Source: Solirubrobacterales bacterium (GTDB taxonomy: Bacteria; Actinomycetota; Thermoleophilia; Solirubrobacterales; 70-9). Taken from it: 33,803 nucleotides of DNA. The stretch covers positions 1 through 33,803 of the forward strand of contig SHVA01000023.1 in NCBI GenBank assembly GCA_009691195.1. The letters are read 5' to 3'. Below, in pieces: positions 25,208 to 32,664 of the stretch. Below the pieces are notes generated by a model. The model ran no database searches. It saw only the letters and a program-made list of their open reading frames with translations, and was not told where the DNA came from. The position numbers were made by a program, and so were the translations under genes. How positions within the stretch are numbered: the stretch's first letter is position 1; each line of letters starts with the position of its first letter.

Positions 25208-26023
25208 GTGAAGCGGCTGGCGGTCATCGGCCACCCCGTGGCGCACTCGCGCTCGCCCGCGATGCAGCGGGCGGCCCTCGCCGAGCTCGGGCTTGAGGAT
25301 TGGAGCTACGAGGCGATCGACGTCGAGCCGGCTGGTTTCGCCGGACGGGTGGGGGATATGCAGTCCGAGGGCTTCGTCGGTGCCAACGTCACCATCCCCC
25401 ACAAGGAGGCAGCGCTGCAGGCCGCCGGCTCCGCCTCCGCCGCGGCGACCGAGATCGGCGCCGCCAACACGCTCAGCTTCAGCGAGGGCGAGGTCCGGGC
25501 CGCCAACACCGATGCGCCCGGCCTGCTGGAGGCGCTGCCCGAGCCGGCCGCGGGCAAGCGCGCCCTGGTGCTCGGCGCCGGGGGCGCCGCCCGCGCGGTC
25601 GTCTGGGCACTGGCGGGCCAGGGCGCGAGGGTCGAGCTCTGGAACCGGACCGCTGAGCGCGCCGAGGCGCTGGCCGCCGAGTTCGGCGTCTCGGCCCAGG
25701 GAGGTCCTGCCCCCACGCTCGCGGCTGATCACGAACTGCTGATCAACACCGCCGCGGCCGGGCTCGACCCCGACCAGGACCAACTGGCCGCGCTCGGCCT
25801 CGACCCCGCCGGCCTGACCCCGGCGATGACGGTCCTCGACCTCGTCTACGGGGTGGCGGAGACGGGCCTGATCGCAGCAGCCCGCGCAGCGGGCGCCACG
25901 GCGGTCGACGGCCTCGAGCTGCTCGTGCGCCAGGGCGCCGCGTCCCTTCGCATCTGGACCGGCCTGGAGCCGCCGCTCGAGGTCATGCGGGAGGCTGCCC
26001 GGCGGCCTTCCTCTTCGGCTTGA
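25208..26023 (+). CDS. aroE: Shikimate dehydrogenase
   Basis: The enzyme reduces 3-dehydroshikimate to shikimate with NADPH in aromatic amino-acid synthesis. The 271-residue protein starts MKRLAVIGHPVAHSRSPAMQ (shikimate-binding S14/S16 region), has the catalytic lysine in NVTIPHKEA, NTD in RAANTDAPG, and the nucleotide-binding LVLGAGGAARAVVWAL followed by WNRT. The usual INTTxxGM segment reads INTAAAGL, a mild change. GTG at 25208 starts three bases after the mltG stop. Its 3' end overlaps a convergent gene by 41 bases. Confidence 0.95.
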   Translation: MKRLAVIGHPVAHSRSPAMQRAALAELGLEDWSYEAIDVEPAGFAGRVGDMQSEGFVGANVTIPHKEAALQAAGSASAAATEIGAANTLSFSEGEVRAANTDAPGLLEALPEPAAGKRALVLGAGGAARAVVWALAGQGARVELWNRTAERAEALAAEFGVSAQGGPAPTLAADHELLINTAAAGLDPDQDQLAALGLDPAGLTPAMTVLDLVYGVAETGLIAAARAAGATAVDGLELLVRQGAASLRIWTGLEPPLEVMREAARRPSSSA

Positions 26024-26438
26024 CCACGATCCGGCCAACCACCCGGTCGGCGTCCACCAGCCGGATCGGGTAGTCGCCCTCGCGCTCGGCCAGCAGGTTG
26101 AACCGCGCCGGGGCGTCGGGGGCGACCGCCTTGAGCAGGCCTAAGGCGGGGATCTCGACCTGATCGGCCCGCGTCGAGCTGATCGTGAGCGAGAGCTGGT
26201 CGCCGACCCGGATCGGCACCACGGTGGTCTTCTTGCCGCCCACCTCGATCGCGGCGCCGAGCGCCTGTCCGGTCGGCACCCGGTCGGGCCCGGTGTCGGT
26301 TCCCTTCTGGGTGGAGGTCCTGGCCCTGCCCGTCGTATCGCCGCCTGAGCGGTCCTGGGGCGGGACCAGTGCTGCGGCGATCGTCGAGATGCCGAGCAGC
26401 ACCAGCATCACGATCAGCAGTCGGCGGATCGCCGTCAA
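25983..26438 (-). CDS. Membrane-anchored cupredoxin-like protein, unknown function
   Basis: The 151-residue product has an N-terminal membrane segment (about 6-24, LLIVMLVLLGISTIAAALVP), a low-complexity Thr/Gly/Arg linker, then a beta-rich domain at about 70-140 including VVPIRVGDQLSLTISSTRAD, VAPDAPARFNLLAEREGDYP and DRVVGRIVVKPKRK. The pattern is that of the cupredoxin-like domains often written as GD-V-L...SxxAD-V...P-G-xxxFxA...G-Y-V-L. No histidines are present in the domain, so copper binding is unlikely. The TTG at 26438 is the probable start because it places a short basic segment before the helix; no ribosome site is obvious. It is convergent with aroE and divergent from the prepilin peptidase gene. 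Confidence 0.65.
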   Translation of the reverse strand: MTAIRRLLIVMLVLLGISTIAAALVPPQDRSGGDTTGRARTSTQKGTDTGPDRVPTGQALGAAIEVGGKKTTVVPIRVGDQLSLTISSTRADQVEIPALGLLKAVAPDAPARFNLLAEREGDYPIRLVDADRVVGRIVVKPKRKAAGQPPA

Positions 26439-26486
26439 GGCTCGGTCTGGGGGAGAGGCGCGGTCACGTGCTGGCTCACAAACATA

Positions 26487-26906
26487 ATGTGGCTGACGAT
26501 CGCCCTGGGGCTCGTCCTCTGCGCAGCCTCCATCAGCGACCTGCGCACGCGCCTGATTCCGGACTGGCTGACCGCACCCGCGGCCTGCCTGGTCCTCGTC
26601 TGCACTGCGATCGCAGACCCGGCGGCGCTGCCCGAGCGTGCGGCCGCGGGCCTGGGCGCCGGCGGCTTCCTGCTGGCGGCAGCGCTGGCCCGGCCCGAGG
26701 GCATGGGGCTCGGTGACGTCAAGCTCGCGGCGCTGATCGGCCTCTACCTGGGGGCGTCGGTCGTCCCGGCGCTGCTCGTCGCGCTGCTGGCGGGATCGCT
26801 CGCCGGAGCGGCCCTGTGGGCCCGCCACGGGCGCGAGGCGCGGGGCATGACGATCCCGTTCGCGCCCTTCCTCGCCCTCGGCGCGCTCGGCGCGGTCGCG
26901 CTCTGA
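26487..26906 (+). CDS. Small A24-family prepilin peptidase (catalytic domain only)
   Basis: The 139-residue polytopic membrane protein has both catalytic aspartates of type IV prepilin peptidases: D18 in SISDLRTRLIPDWL and D77 in GMGLGDVKLAALIG (GxGD). It lacks the N-terminal methylase domain and so resembles CpaA/TadV-type enzymes that process Flp or archaellin-like pilins. About five to six helices are visible. No pilin gene is near; it sits alone between aroE and aroC, a placement known for other actinobacteria. Confidence 0.88.
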   Translation: MWLTIALGLVLCAASISDLRTRLIPDWLTAPAACLVLVCTAIADPAALPERAAAGLGAGGFLLAAALARPEGMGLGDVKLAALIGLYLGASVVPALLVALLAGSLAGAALWARHGREARGMTIPFAPFLALGALGAVAL

Positions 26907-26954
26907 GCCAACCGGACGGCAACCGCGCGCCCGCTGTGGCCGGGGGGCGCCGCA

Positions 26955-26960
26955 TAACCT
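26955..26960 (+). promoter_or_regulatory. TANNNT -10 box, probable leaderless start of aroC
   Basis: TAACCT ends six bases before GTG 26967, with no ribosome site between. Confidence 0.55.
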
Positions 26961-26966
26961 AGGCGC

Positions 26967-28130
26967 GTGACGCTCAACTTCACGACAGCAGGCGAGTCGC
27001 ACGGGCCCGGCCTGGTAGCGATCGTCGAGGGTCTTCCTGCCGGCCTCGAGCTGGAGCGGGAGGCGCTCGACCGCGACATGGCCAGGCGCCAGCTCGGCCA
27101 CGGCCGGGGCGGCCGGATGAAGATCGAGAGCGACTCGGTCGAGATCCGCTCGGGCGTGCGGCACGGCCGCACCCTGGGCAGCCCGATCGCGATCCTCGTC
27201 GCCAACCGCGACTACCCCAACTGGGAGGAGCGGATGAACCCCTGGCCGGTCGAGGCCGAGGTCGAGGAGTCGCACCTCCCGCGGCCAGGCCACGCCGACC
27301 TCGCGGGCCTGCAGAAGTTCGGCTACAGCGACGTCCGCAACGTGCTCGAGCGCGCCAGTGCGCGCGAGACCGCTGCGCGGGTCGCCGCCGGCACGATCGC
27401 CAAGGGGTTCCTCGCCGCGGTCGGAGTCAGCCTCTACAGCCACGTGATTCAGATCGCCTCGGTCAGCGCGCCGGAGCGCGACGACCTCGCACCCGCCGAC
27501 TTCGAGGGTGTGGACTCCTCGCCGGTCCGCTGTCTCGACGCGGCGACCTCGAAGGCGATGGTCGAGGAGATCAACAGGCTTCGCAAGGCGAACGAGTCGC
27601 TCGGCGGGAAGTTCGAGGTCCGCGCCTTCGGGCTGGTCCCAGGACTGGGCTCACACGTCTCGTGGCGGGAGAAGCTCGACGGGCAGCTCGCCCAGGCGGT
27701 CTGTTCGATCCAGTCGGTCAAGGGCGTCTCGGTGGGCTCGGCCTGGGACGTTGCCGGGCGGCCGGGGTCCGAGGCGCACGACGAGATCTTCCACTCAGAG
27801 GAGCGCGGTTGGCACCGCGAGACGAACCACGCAGGCGGCCTCGAAGGTGGCATGAGCAACGGTGAGCCGCTGGTCGTCCAGGCTGCGATCAAGCCGATCT
27901 CGACCATGACCCAGCCGCTGCGCTCGGTGGACACCGAGACCAAGCAGCCCGCCCAGGCTATGCGCGAGCGCACCGACTCGACCGTGGTGCCGGCGGCGGG
28001 CGTGGTCGCCGAGGCGATGGTCGCCCTGGTGCTCGCCGGCGCCTACCGCGACAAGTTCGGCGGGGACCACATCGACGATGTCCGCGCCGCCCTCGCCGCC
28101 TACCAGGAGCGAATCGGATGGCGGAGGTAG
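26967..28130 (+). CDS. aroC: Chorismate synthase
   Basis: This FMN-dependent enzyme converts 5-enolpyruvylshikimate-3-phosphate to chorismate. The 387-residue protein has the family signatures LNFTTAGESHGPGLVAIVEG at the start, MARRQLGHGRGGRMKIESD, RPGHADLAGLQKFGYSDVRN, RASARETAARVAAGTIAK and the C-terminal GGLEGGMSNGEPLVVQAAIK. GTG at 26967 is the start by homology and by the TAACCT box. The last 13 bases overlap the start of the aroKB gene. Confidence 0.97.
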   Translation: MTLNFTTAGESHGPGLVAIVEGLPAGLELEREALDRDMARRQLGHGRGGRMKIESDSVEIRSGVRHGRTLGSPIAILVANRDYPNWEERMNPWPVEAEVEESHLPRPGHADLAGLQKFGYSDVRNVLERASARETAARVAAGTIAKGFLAAVGVSLYSHVIQIASVSAPERDDLAPADFEGVDSSPVRCLDAATSKAMVEEINRLRKANESLGGKFEVRAFGLVPGLGSHVSWREKLDGQLAQAVCSIQSVKGVSVGSAWDVAGRPGSEAHDEIFHSEERGWHRETNHAGGLEGGMSNGEPLVVQAAIKPISTMTQPLRSVDTETKQPAQAMRERTDSTVVPAAGVVAEAMVALVLAGAYRDKFGGDHIDDVRAALAAYQERIGWRR

Positions 28131-29704
28131 GCGCGGCAGGACCGCTTCCCGCCATCGTCTTCGTCGGCTTCATGGCCGCCGGTAAGACGAATGCGGCGCG
28201 GACGGCGGCCGAGAGGCTCGGGGTCGAGGCGATCGACGCCGACGAGGTGCTGGCCGAAAGGCTCGGCCGGCCCATCCCGGCGTTCTTCGAGGCGGAGGGC
28301 GAGGAGGAGTTCCGCCGCCTCGAGCAGGAGCTGGTGCTCGAGCTGCTCGACGCCGGCGGCGTGATCGCCCTCGGCGGCGGGGCCGTCGAGAGCGAGCCGG
28401 TGCGCGGGGCTCTTGCGGCCCATGTCTGCGCCTGGTGCCAGGTAAACGAGCAGACGGCGTGGGACCGGGCCGCCGCTGCCGGCGACCGGCCTTTGGCGAG
28501 CGACCGCAATCAGTTCCGCCGTCGCTTCGAGGCTCGGGCGCCGCTGTACGAGTCGGTGGCGCGCGCGATCCTGCCGCGGGGCGGGCGGGACATCGGCGGC
28601 GCCGCGGCGCCGTGGCTCGCCGCAATGCGCACCGCGGCCGCGACCAGGATGGTCTGGGCGGAGGCGGGCTCGGCCGAGTACCCGGCGATCGTCGGCGAGG
28701 GCGCCGTGGCGCTGCTCGACAGCGTCCGCGAGACCCTTCCCGACGAGCTGCCGGCCAGGTCCTTCGCGATCGCCGACCGCGCCGCTCTCTCACATCACCC
28801 CGCGCTCCCGCCGCGCTGCGAGGCGCTGGTCGAGGTCGAGGGCGGGGAGGCGTCAAAGACGCTGAACGAGGCGGAGCGGGTGCTGGAGGCGCTGGTCGCC
28901 GCCGGGGCCCGACGCGATGACCTCCTGCTCGCGCTCGGCGGCGGGGTGGTCGGCGACCTCGGCGGCTTCTGTGCCGCCACCTACCAGCGCGGGGTCGCTG
29001 TCGTCCAGGCCCCGACCACGCTTGTCGCCCAGGTCGACTCCGCCTACGGCGGCAAGACCGGCGTCGACCTCGCGGCCGGCAAGAACTACGTCGGAGCCTT
29101 CCACCAGCCCCTCGCGGTGCTCGCCGACCCCTCCGTCCTCTCGACCTTGCCTCCGGAGGAGCTGGCGGCCGGGCACGTCGAGGTGCTGAAGACCGCGCTG
29201 ATCGCGGGAGGAGAGCTATGGGAGCGGGTCCGCTCGCTCGACATGCTCGAGCTGGTTCGCGGCGGTGGGCTCGATGAGTTGAGCGAGATCGTCTTCGCCT
29301 GCGCCCGGACCAAGATCGAGGTCGTCGCCTCCGATGAGCGCGACGCGGGGCGCCGGGCCGTGCTCAACCTCGGCCACACCGTCGGCCACGCGATCGAGGC
29401 TGCGACAGGCTACGAGCGCTACCGGCACGGCGAGGCCGTCGGGCTGGGCCTGCTCGCGGCGCTTCGGCTCTCTGATGCCGATCAGCTGCGGTCCGAGGTC
29501 CGCGAGCGGCTCGAGGCGCACGGCCTCCCCGTCACGATGGACTCCTCGATCTCGGTGGACGAGGTGCTGGAGGCGGCCGGGCGCGACAAGAAGCGCACGG
29601 CCGAGGGCCTCGGGTTCGTCCTGCTCGAGCGCCCCGGAGAGCCGCGCTGGGGACAGCAGGTCGATCCGGCTAGGGTGAGGCAGGCCGTGGAGGAGCTCCG
29701 CTGA
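28118..29704 (+). CDS. aroKB: Bifunctional shikimate kinase / 3-dehydroquinate synthase
   Basis: One 528-residue frame joins two pathway enzymes that are usually separate. Residues about 10-170 are shikimate kinase: P-loop GFMAAGKT (17-24), DAD (40-42), FRRLEQELV and GGGAV (86-90). Residues about 185-528 are 3-dehydroquinate synthase: LLALGGGVVGDLGGFCAATY, PTTLVAQVDSAYGGKTGVDL, AGKNYVGAFHQP, and the metal ligands in HVEVLKTALI, LGHTVGHAIE and YRHGEAVGLG. No frameshift or stop lies between the domains. ATG 28118 has AGGAG eight bases upstream and overlaps aroC. Adjacent separate aroK and aroB are common in actinobacteria; the fusion is less so. Confidence 0.96.
   Translation: MAEVGAAGPLPAIVFVGFMAAGKTNAARTAAERLGVEAIDADEVLAERLGRPIPAFFEAEGEEEFRRLEQELVLELLDAGGVIALGGGAVESEPVRGALAAHVCAWCQVNEQTAWDRAAAAGDRPLASDRNQFRRRFEARAPLYESVARAILPRGGRDIGGAAAPWLAAMRTAAATRMVWAEAGSAEYPAIVGEGAVALLDSVRETLPDELPARSFAIADRAALSHHPALPPRCEALVEVEGGEASKTLNEAERVLEALVAAGARRDDLLLALGGGVVGDLGGFCAATYQRGVAVVQAPTTLVAQVDSAYGGKTGVDLAAGKNYVGAFHQPLAVLADPSVLSTLPPEELAAGHVEVLKTALIAGGELWERVRSLDMLELVRGGGLDELSEIVFACARTKIEVVASDERDAGRRAVLNLGHTVGHAIEAATGYERYRHGEAVGLGLLAALRLSDADQLRSEVRERLEAHGLPVTMDSSISVDEVLEAAGRDKKRTAEGLGFVLLERPGEPRWGQQVDPARVRQAVEELR
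29689..29695 (+). promoter_or_regulatory. Strong ribosome site pointing to a CTG start
   Basis: GGAGGAG, inside the end of aroKB, lies five bases before CTG 29701. No ATG, GTG or TTG is in frame at a suitable distance. Confidence 0.55.
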
Positions 29705-30159
29705 CAGCCGCAAGCAACAACCGGGTCGAGGTGCTGCACGGCGTCAACCTCGACATGCTCAAGCTGCGCGACCCCGAGCACTACGGCGACTTCAGCCTCG
29801 ACGAGCTCGAGGCCCAGATCAAGAGCTGGGCGCGTGAGCTTGGGCTCGAGCCGAGCTTCTTCCAGACCAACCACGAGGGCGAGTACGTCGAGCGGCTCCA
29901 CCGCCTGCCGGAGACCGCCGGCGCCGCCATCCTCAACCCCGGCTCCTGGACGCACTACTCGTGGGCCATCCGCGACGCGCTGGAACTCGCCGGCCTTCCC
30001 GCGGTCGAGGTCCACCTCTCCGACGTCGAGAGCCGCGAGGAGTGGCGCCGCCACAGCGTCTTGGACGGGCTTGTGATCGGGGTCGTCTCGGGCAAGGGCC
30101 CCGAGGGCTACCGCGAGGCCTTGAAGCTGGTCGCCGACGAGCTCGGCACTGCCGAGTGA
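29701..30159 (+). CDS. aroQ: Type II 3-dehydroquinate dehydratase, probable CTG start
   Basis: The enzyme dehydrates 3-dehydroquinate to 3-dehydroshikimate as a dodecamer. The 152-residue product contains VEVLHGVNLDMLKLRDPEHY with the catalytic R23 and Y28 (usual form NGPNLNLLGxREPxxYG), FFQTNHEGEYVERLH, ILNPGSWTHYSWAIRDAL (N79, H85) and VEVHLSDVESREEWRRHS (H105). The first strand RVEVL lies before GTG 29731, so a GTG start would break the fold; the only earlier in-frame start after the stop at 29671 is CTG 29701, which overlaps the aroKB stop as CTGA and follows GGAGGAG. NGPNLN reads HGVNLD, an unusual change in a conserved loop. Confidence 0.88.
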   Translation: MTAASNNRVEVLHGVNLDMLKLRDPEHYGDFSLDELEAQIKSWARELGLEPSFFQTNHEGEYVERLHRLPETAGAAILNPGSWTHYSWAIRDALELAGLPAVEVHLSDVESREEWRRHSVLDGLVIGVVSGKGPEGYREALKLVADELGTAE

Positions 30160-30172
30160 GCGGAGGGCCAGG

Positions 30173-31252
30173 TTGAGCGACGCGACCGCTGCGAGCGAGC
30201 GGGGGGAGAGGCTGGCGGCGCTCGTGGCCCAGCGCGGCCTCGACCAGCTCTTCGTCACCCACCTCCTCAACGTCCGCTACCTGACGGGCTTCGGCGGCAC
30301 CAACGGCGCCTGCCTCGTCGGCGCCGGGCTGAGGGCCTTCTTCACCGACTTCCGCTACGTCGAGCGAGCCGAGCAGGAGGTGGGCGAGGGCTGGGAGCGC
30401 CCGCTCGCCGAGCATGAACTGCTGCCCGAGATGGCTGGCCGGATGAGTGGCCGCGTCGGCTACGAGGACGGCCACATGAGCGCCCGCTCCCTGCGAAAGC
30501 TCGAGGAGGCCGTGCCCGAGGGGGTCGAGCTGGTGGCGGCGGGGGACCTGGTCGAGGAGCTACGCAGCGTCAAGGACCCGAACGAGCTCGAGCGGATCAA
30601 GGCCGCCGCGGTGGTCGCCGACGAGGTCTATCGCTGGTCGTTGGAGCAAGGGCTCGCGGGAAGGAGCGAGCGCGACGTCGCCACGGCGGCGGTGGCCCGC
30701 ATCCGCGAGCTCGGCGCCGAGCCCCCATTTCCGCCGATCGTGGCGGGCGGGCCCAACGGTGCGCTTCCGCACGCGGAGCCGGGCGATCGCAAGATCGCGT
30801 CGGGGGACCTGGTCGTCTTCGACATGGGCGCCGAGCTGGACGGCTACTGCTCGGATTGCACCCGCACCTACGCCGTCGGTGAGCCGGCCGCCGAGGAGGC
30901 CGAGGTCTACGAGCTGGTCCGGGCGGCGCAGGAGGCCGCGCTGGAGGCGGTGGGCGCCGGCGTCACGGGTCGGGACGTGGACGCTGTGGCCCGCGCCATG
31001 ATCGAGGCCGCCGGCCACGGGGAGCGCTTCGGCCACGGCACCGGGCACGGGGTCGGGACGGAGGTCCACGAGGCCCCCCGCCTCAGCAGCCGCTCGGAGG
31101 ACGTGCTCGCCGCCGGCAACGTCGTCACCGTCGAGCCCGGCGTCTACGTGCCCGGGCGCTTCGGCGTGCGAATCGAGGACCTGGCCGTGGTTATGAGCGA
31201 CGGCCATCGCAGCCTGAGCGGGATCTCGAAGACGCTCACGGTCGTCGGCTGA
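30173..31252 (+). CDS. M24-family Xaa-Pro aminopeptidase/dipeptidase
   Basis: The 359-residue cytoplasmic metallopeptidase removes residues before proline. The N-terminal creatinase-like domain (1-~130) is followed by the pita-bread fold with all five metal ligands: D217 in VFDMGAELDGY, D228 in SDCTRTYAVG, H292 in GHGTGHGVGTEVHE, E321 in VTVEPGVYVPG and E335 in GVRIEDLAVV. TTG at 30173 is the start, with GGAGGG five bases upstream. Its place after aroQ is standard for actinobacteria and firmicutes, where efp usually follows; here it does not. Confidence 0.94.
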   Translation: MSDATAASERGERLAALVAQRGLDQLFVTHLLNVRYLTGFGGTNGACLVGAGLRAFFTDFRYVERAEQEVGEGWERPLAEHELLPEMAGRMSGRVGYEDGHMSARSLRKLEEAVPEGVELVAAGDLVEELRSVKDPNELERIKAAAVVADEVYRWSLEQGLAGRSERDVATAAVARIRELGAEPPFPPIVAGGPNGALPHAEPGDRKIASGDLVVFDMGAELDGYCSDCTRTYAVGEPAAEEAEVYELVRAAQEAALEAVGAGVTGRDVDAVARAMIEAAGHGERFGHGTGHGVGTEVHEAPRLSSRSEDVLAAGNVVTVEPGVYVPGRFGVRIEDLAVVMSDGHRSLSGISKTLTVVG

Positions 31253-31350
31253 CCGCGCCCGTCGCTGCGGCTCGGGCGGTCGGCTGCCGATTGATTGGAC
31301 GTATGACCGCTACCGGCCCTCAGCCACAAGACGCGCCGCAATACCCCCCG

Positions 31351-32562
31351 CTAGGCGGCCGCTGCCGCGTTCGGGTCGCCGCTCAGGTCCAGCGAGTGGT
31401 CGCCGCCCCTCCGCAGGCGAAGCGCCACCAGTGGAAAGACGAGGGCCGAGATGATCGCGGCGCCGACCAGGCCCGCCGAGGTGGACGATTTCATATGACC
31501 GCTTTCCACGGCGATCGTCGTGATCGCCACCACCAGTGGCAGCTCCGTCGCGGAGAAGAAGGCCAGCGCCATCCGGTCTCGGCTGCCGAGGACGTCCCGG
31601 TAGAGGAGGAGGGCCGGCAGGCCGCGGACAACGAGGAAGAGCCCGACGAACATCACCAGCTTCAGCATCGCGGTCGAGCTCTCCAGCAGCGAGTCGAGGT
31701 TGAAGGCCATGCCGCTGGCGACGAAGTAGAAGGGGATCAGCAGGCCGTAGCCGACGGCGGTCAGCTTCGATTCGAGCGCGGCCACCTCGTGGCCCCGTAG
31801 TGCCTGGCGGGTGATCAGGCCGGCGACGAAGCCGCCGAGCAGCAAGTCGAGGCCCAGCTCGGCGGCGAGCGCAACCAGCCCGAAGACCAGCACCACGGCG
31901 ATTCGGATCGCGAGCTGGCTGCTCGTCTCAAGGGTGCGCTCGACCAGCGACCAGCCGCGCAGCGCGCCGCGGACGGCGACGATGCCCGTGATCACGGCGA
32001 GCACGAGGAACAGGACCAGGATCCCCGCCGAGTGCACGGGGTTCGTCGTGGAGAGCACCAGGGTCACGATCAGGATCGGGCCGAACTCGCCCATCGCACC
32101 GGCGCCAAGAAGGTAGGTGCCGAACTTGGTCTTGAGCTCGCCGGCGTCGCGGAGGATCGGGATCAGCGTTCCGATCGCAGTCGTGGCAATCGCCGACCCG
32201 GTGTAGAGGAAGGAGAGGACCACACCGGCTGCGGCGAGGGCGCCGCCGATGCCGTAGGCGAGCACCAGCGACAGCCCCCAGCCGATCGTGGCGAGCTTCA
32301 GCGGCGCCCCCTTGATCCGCTCCAGGTCGATCTCGTAGCCGGCGAAGAAGAAGAGCATCCCCAGCCCGAGCTCGCTGAAGAGGTCCGTGGTCGGGTCGAT
32401 CTTGGCGAGCCCGGCGACCTCGGGCCCGATCAGGATCCCGATCAGGAGCTCAAGCACGACCACCGGGAGGGTCAGCCGCGGCGCCGCCAGCGCCACCGTG
32501 AGCCCGGCGAGCGCGGCCGCCGCGACGATCACCAGCAGCGAGGTTGGGTCCACACCTTCCAT
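31351..32562 (-). CDS. CPA2-family cation/proton antiporter
   Basis: The 403-residue inner-membrane protein has about twelve helices and belongs to the Na+/H+ exchanger (KefB-like, CPA2) family, exchanging Na+ or K+ for protons. Visible features are LPVVVLELLIGILIGPEVAG, the conserved LFFFAGYEIDLERIKGAPLK at about 70-90, TAIGTLIPILRD and LGLDLLLGGFVAGLITRQAL with conserved acidic residue. It ends with a short hydrophilic tail and lacks the TrkA-N/RCK domains of K+-gated members. It is convergent with the M24 peptidase gene. Start ATG 32562 has no ribosome site; a TAGCGT box on the minus strand lies 12 bases upstream. Confidence 0.9.
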   Translation of the reverse strand: MEGVDPTSLLVIVAAAALAGLTVALAAPRLTLPVVVLELLIGILIGPEVAGLAKIDPTTDLFSELGLGMLFFFAGYEIDLERIKGAPLKLATIGWGLSLVLAYGIGGALAAAGVVLSFLYTGSAIATTAIGTLIPILRDAGELKTKFGTYLLGAGAMGEFGPILIVTLVLSTTNPVHSAGILVLFLVLAVITGIVAVRGALRGWSLVERTLETSSQLAIRIAVVLVFGLVALAAELGLDLLLGGFVAGLITRQALRGHEVAALESKLTAVGYGLLIPFYFVASGMAFNLDSLLESSTAMLKLVMFVGLFLVVRGLPALLLYRDVLGSRDRMALAFFSATELPLVVAITTIAVESGHMKSSTSAGLVGAAIISALVFPLVALRLRRGGDHSLDLSGDPNAAAAA

Positions 32563-32574
32563 GGCTGGCGCGAA

Positions 32575-32580
32575 ACGCTA
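32575..32580 (-). promoter_or_regulatory. Candidate -10 box of the antiporter gene
   Basis: Reads TAGCGT on the minus strand, 12 bases before the ATG. The insertion sequence ends about 55 bases further upstream, so only the distal promoter region can have been altered. Confidence 0.3.
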
Positions 32581-32628
32581 CCGGCGGTGCCGGTGGGCAC
32601 GTCCGCTGGGTGTTCTCCCAGCCCCTGG

Positions 32629-32634
32629 TCCGTC
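32629..32634 (+). repeat. Left target-site duplication (TCCGTC)
   Basis: TCCGTC abuts the left terminal repeat. The four bases seen after the right terminal repeat (33800-33803) are TCCG, matching its first four; the last two are beyond the window. Confidence 0.6.
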
Positions 32635-32658
32635 CTAACCCCGAGTAGTTGCAACAAC
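32635..32658 (+). repeat. Left terminal inverted repeat of the IS
   Basis: Starts CTAACCCC and shares GCAACA with the right end. It overlaps a 24-bp near-palindrome (32640-32663) that ends one base before the transposase stop codon. Confidence 0.8.
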
Positions 32659-32663
32659 TCGGG
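32640..32663 (-). terminator. Hairpin at the transposase 3' end
   Basis: CCCGAGT (32640-32646) pairs with ACTCGGG (32657-32663), with an inner palindrome GTTGCAAC and one mismatched pair. It directly follows the transposase gene. There is no T-run, so factor-independent termination is uncertain. Confidence 0.35.
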
Positions 32664-32664
32664 C

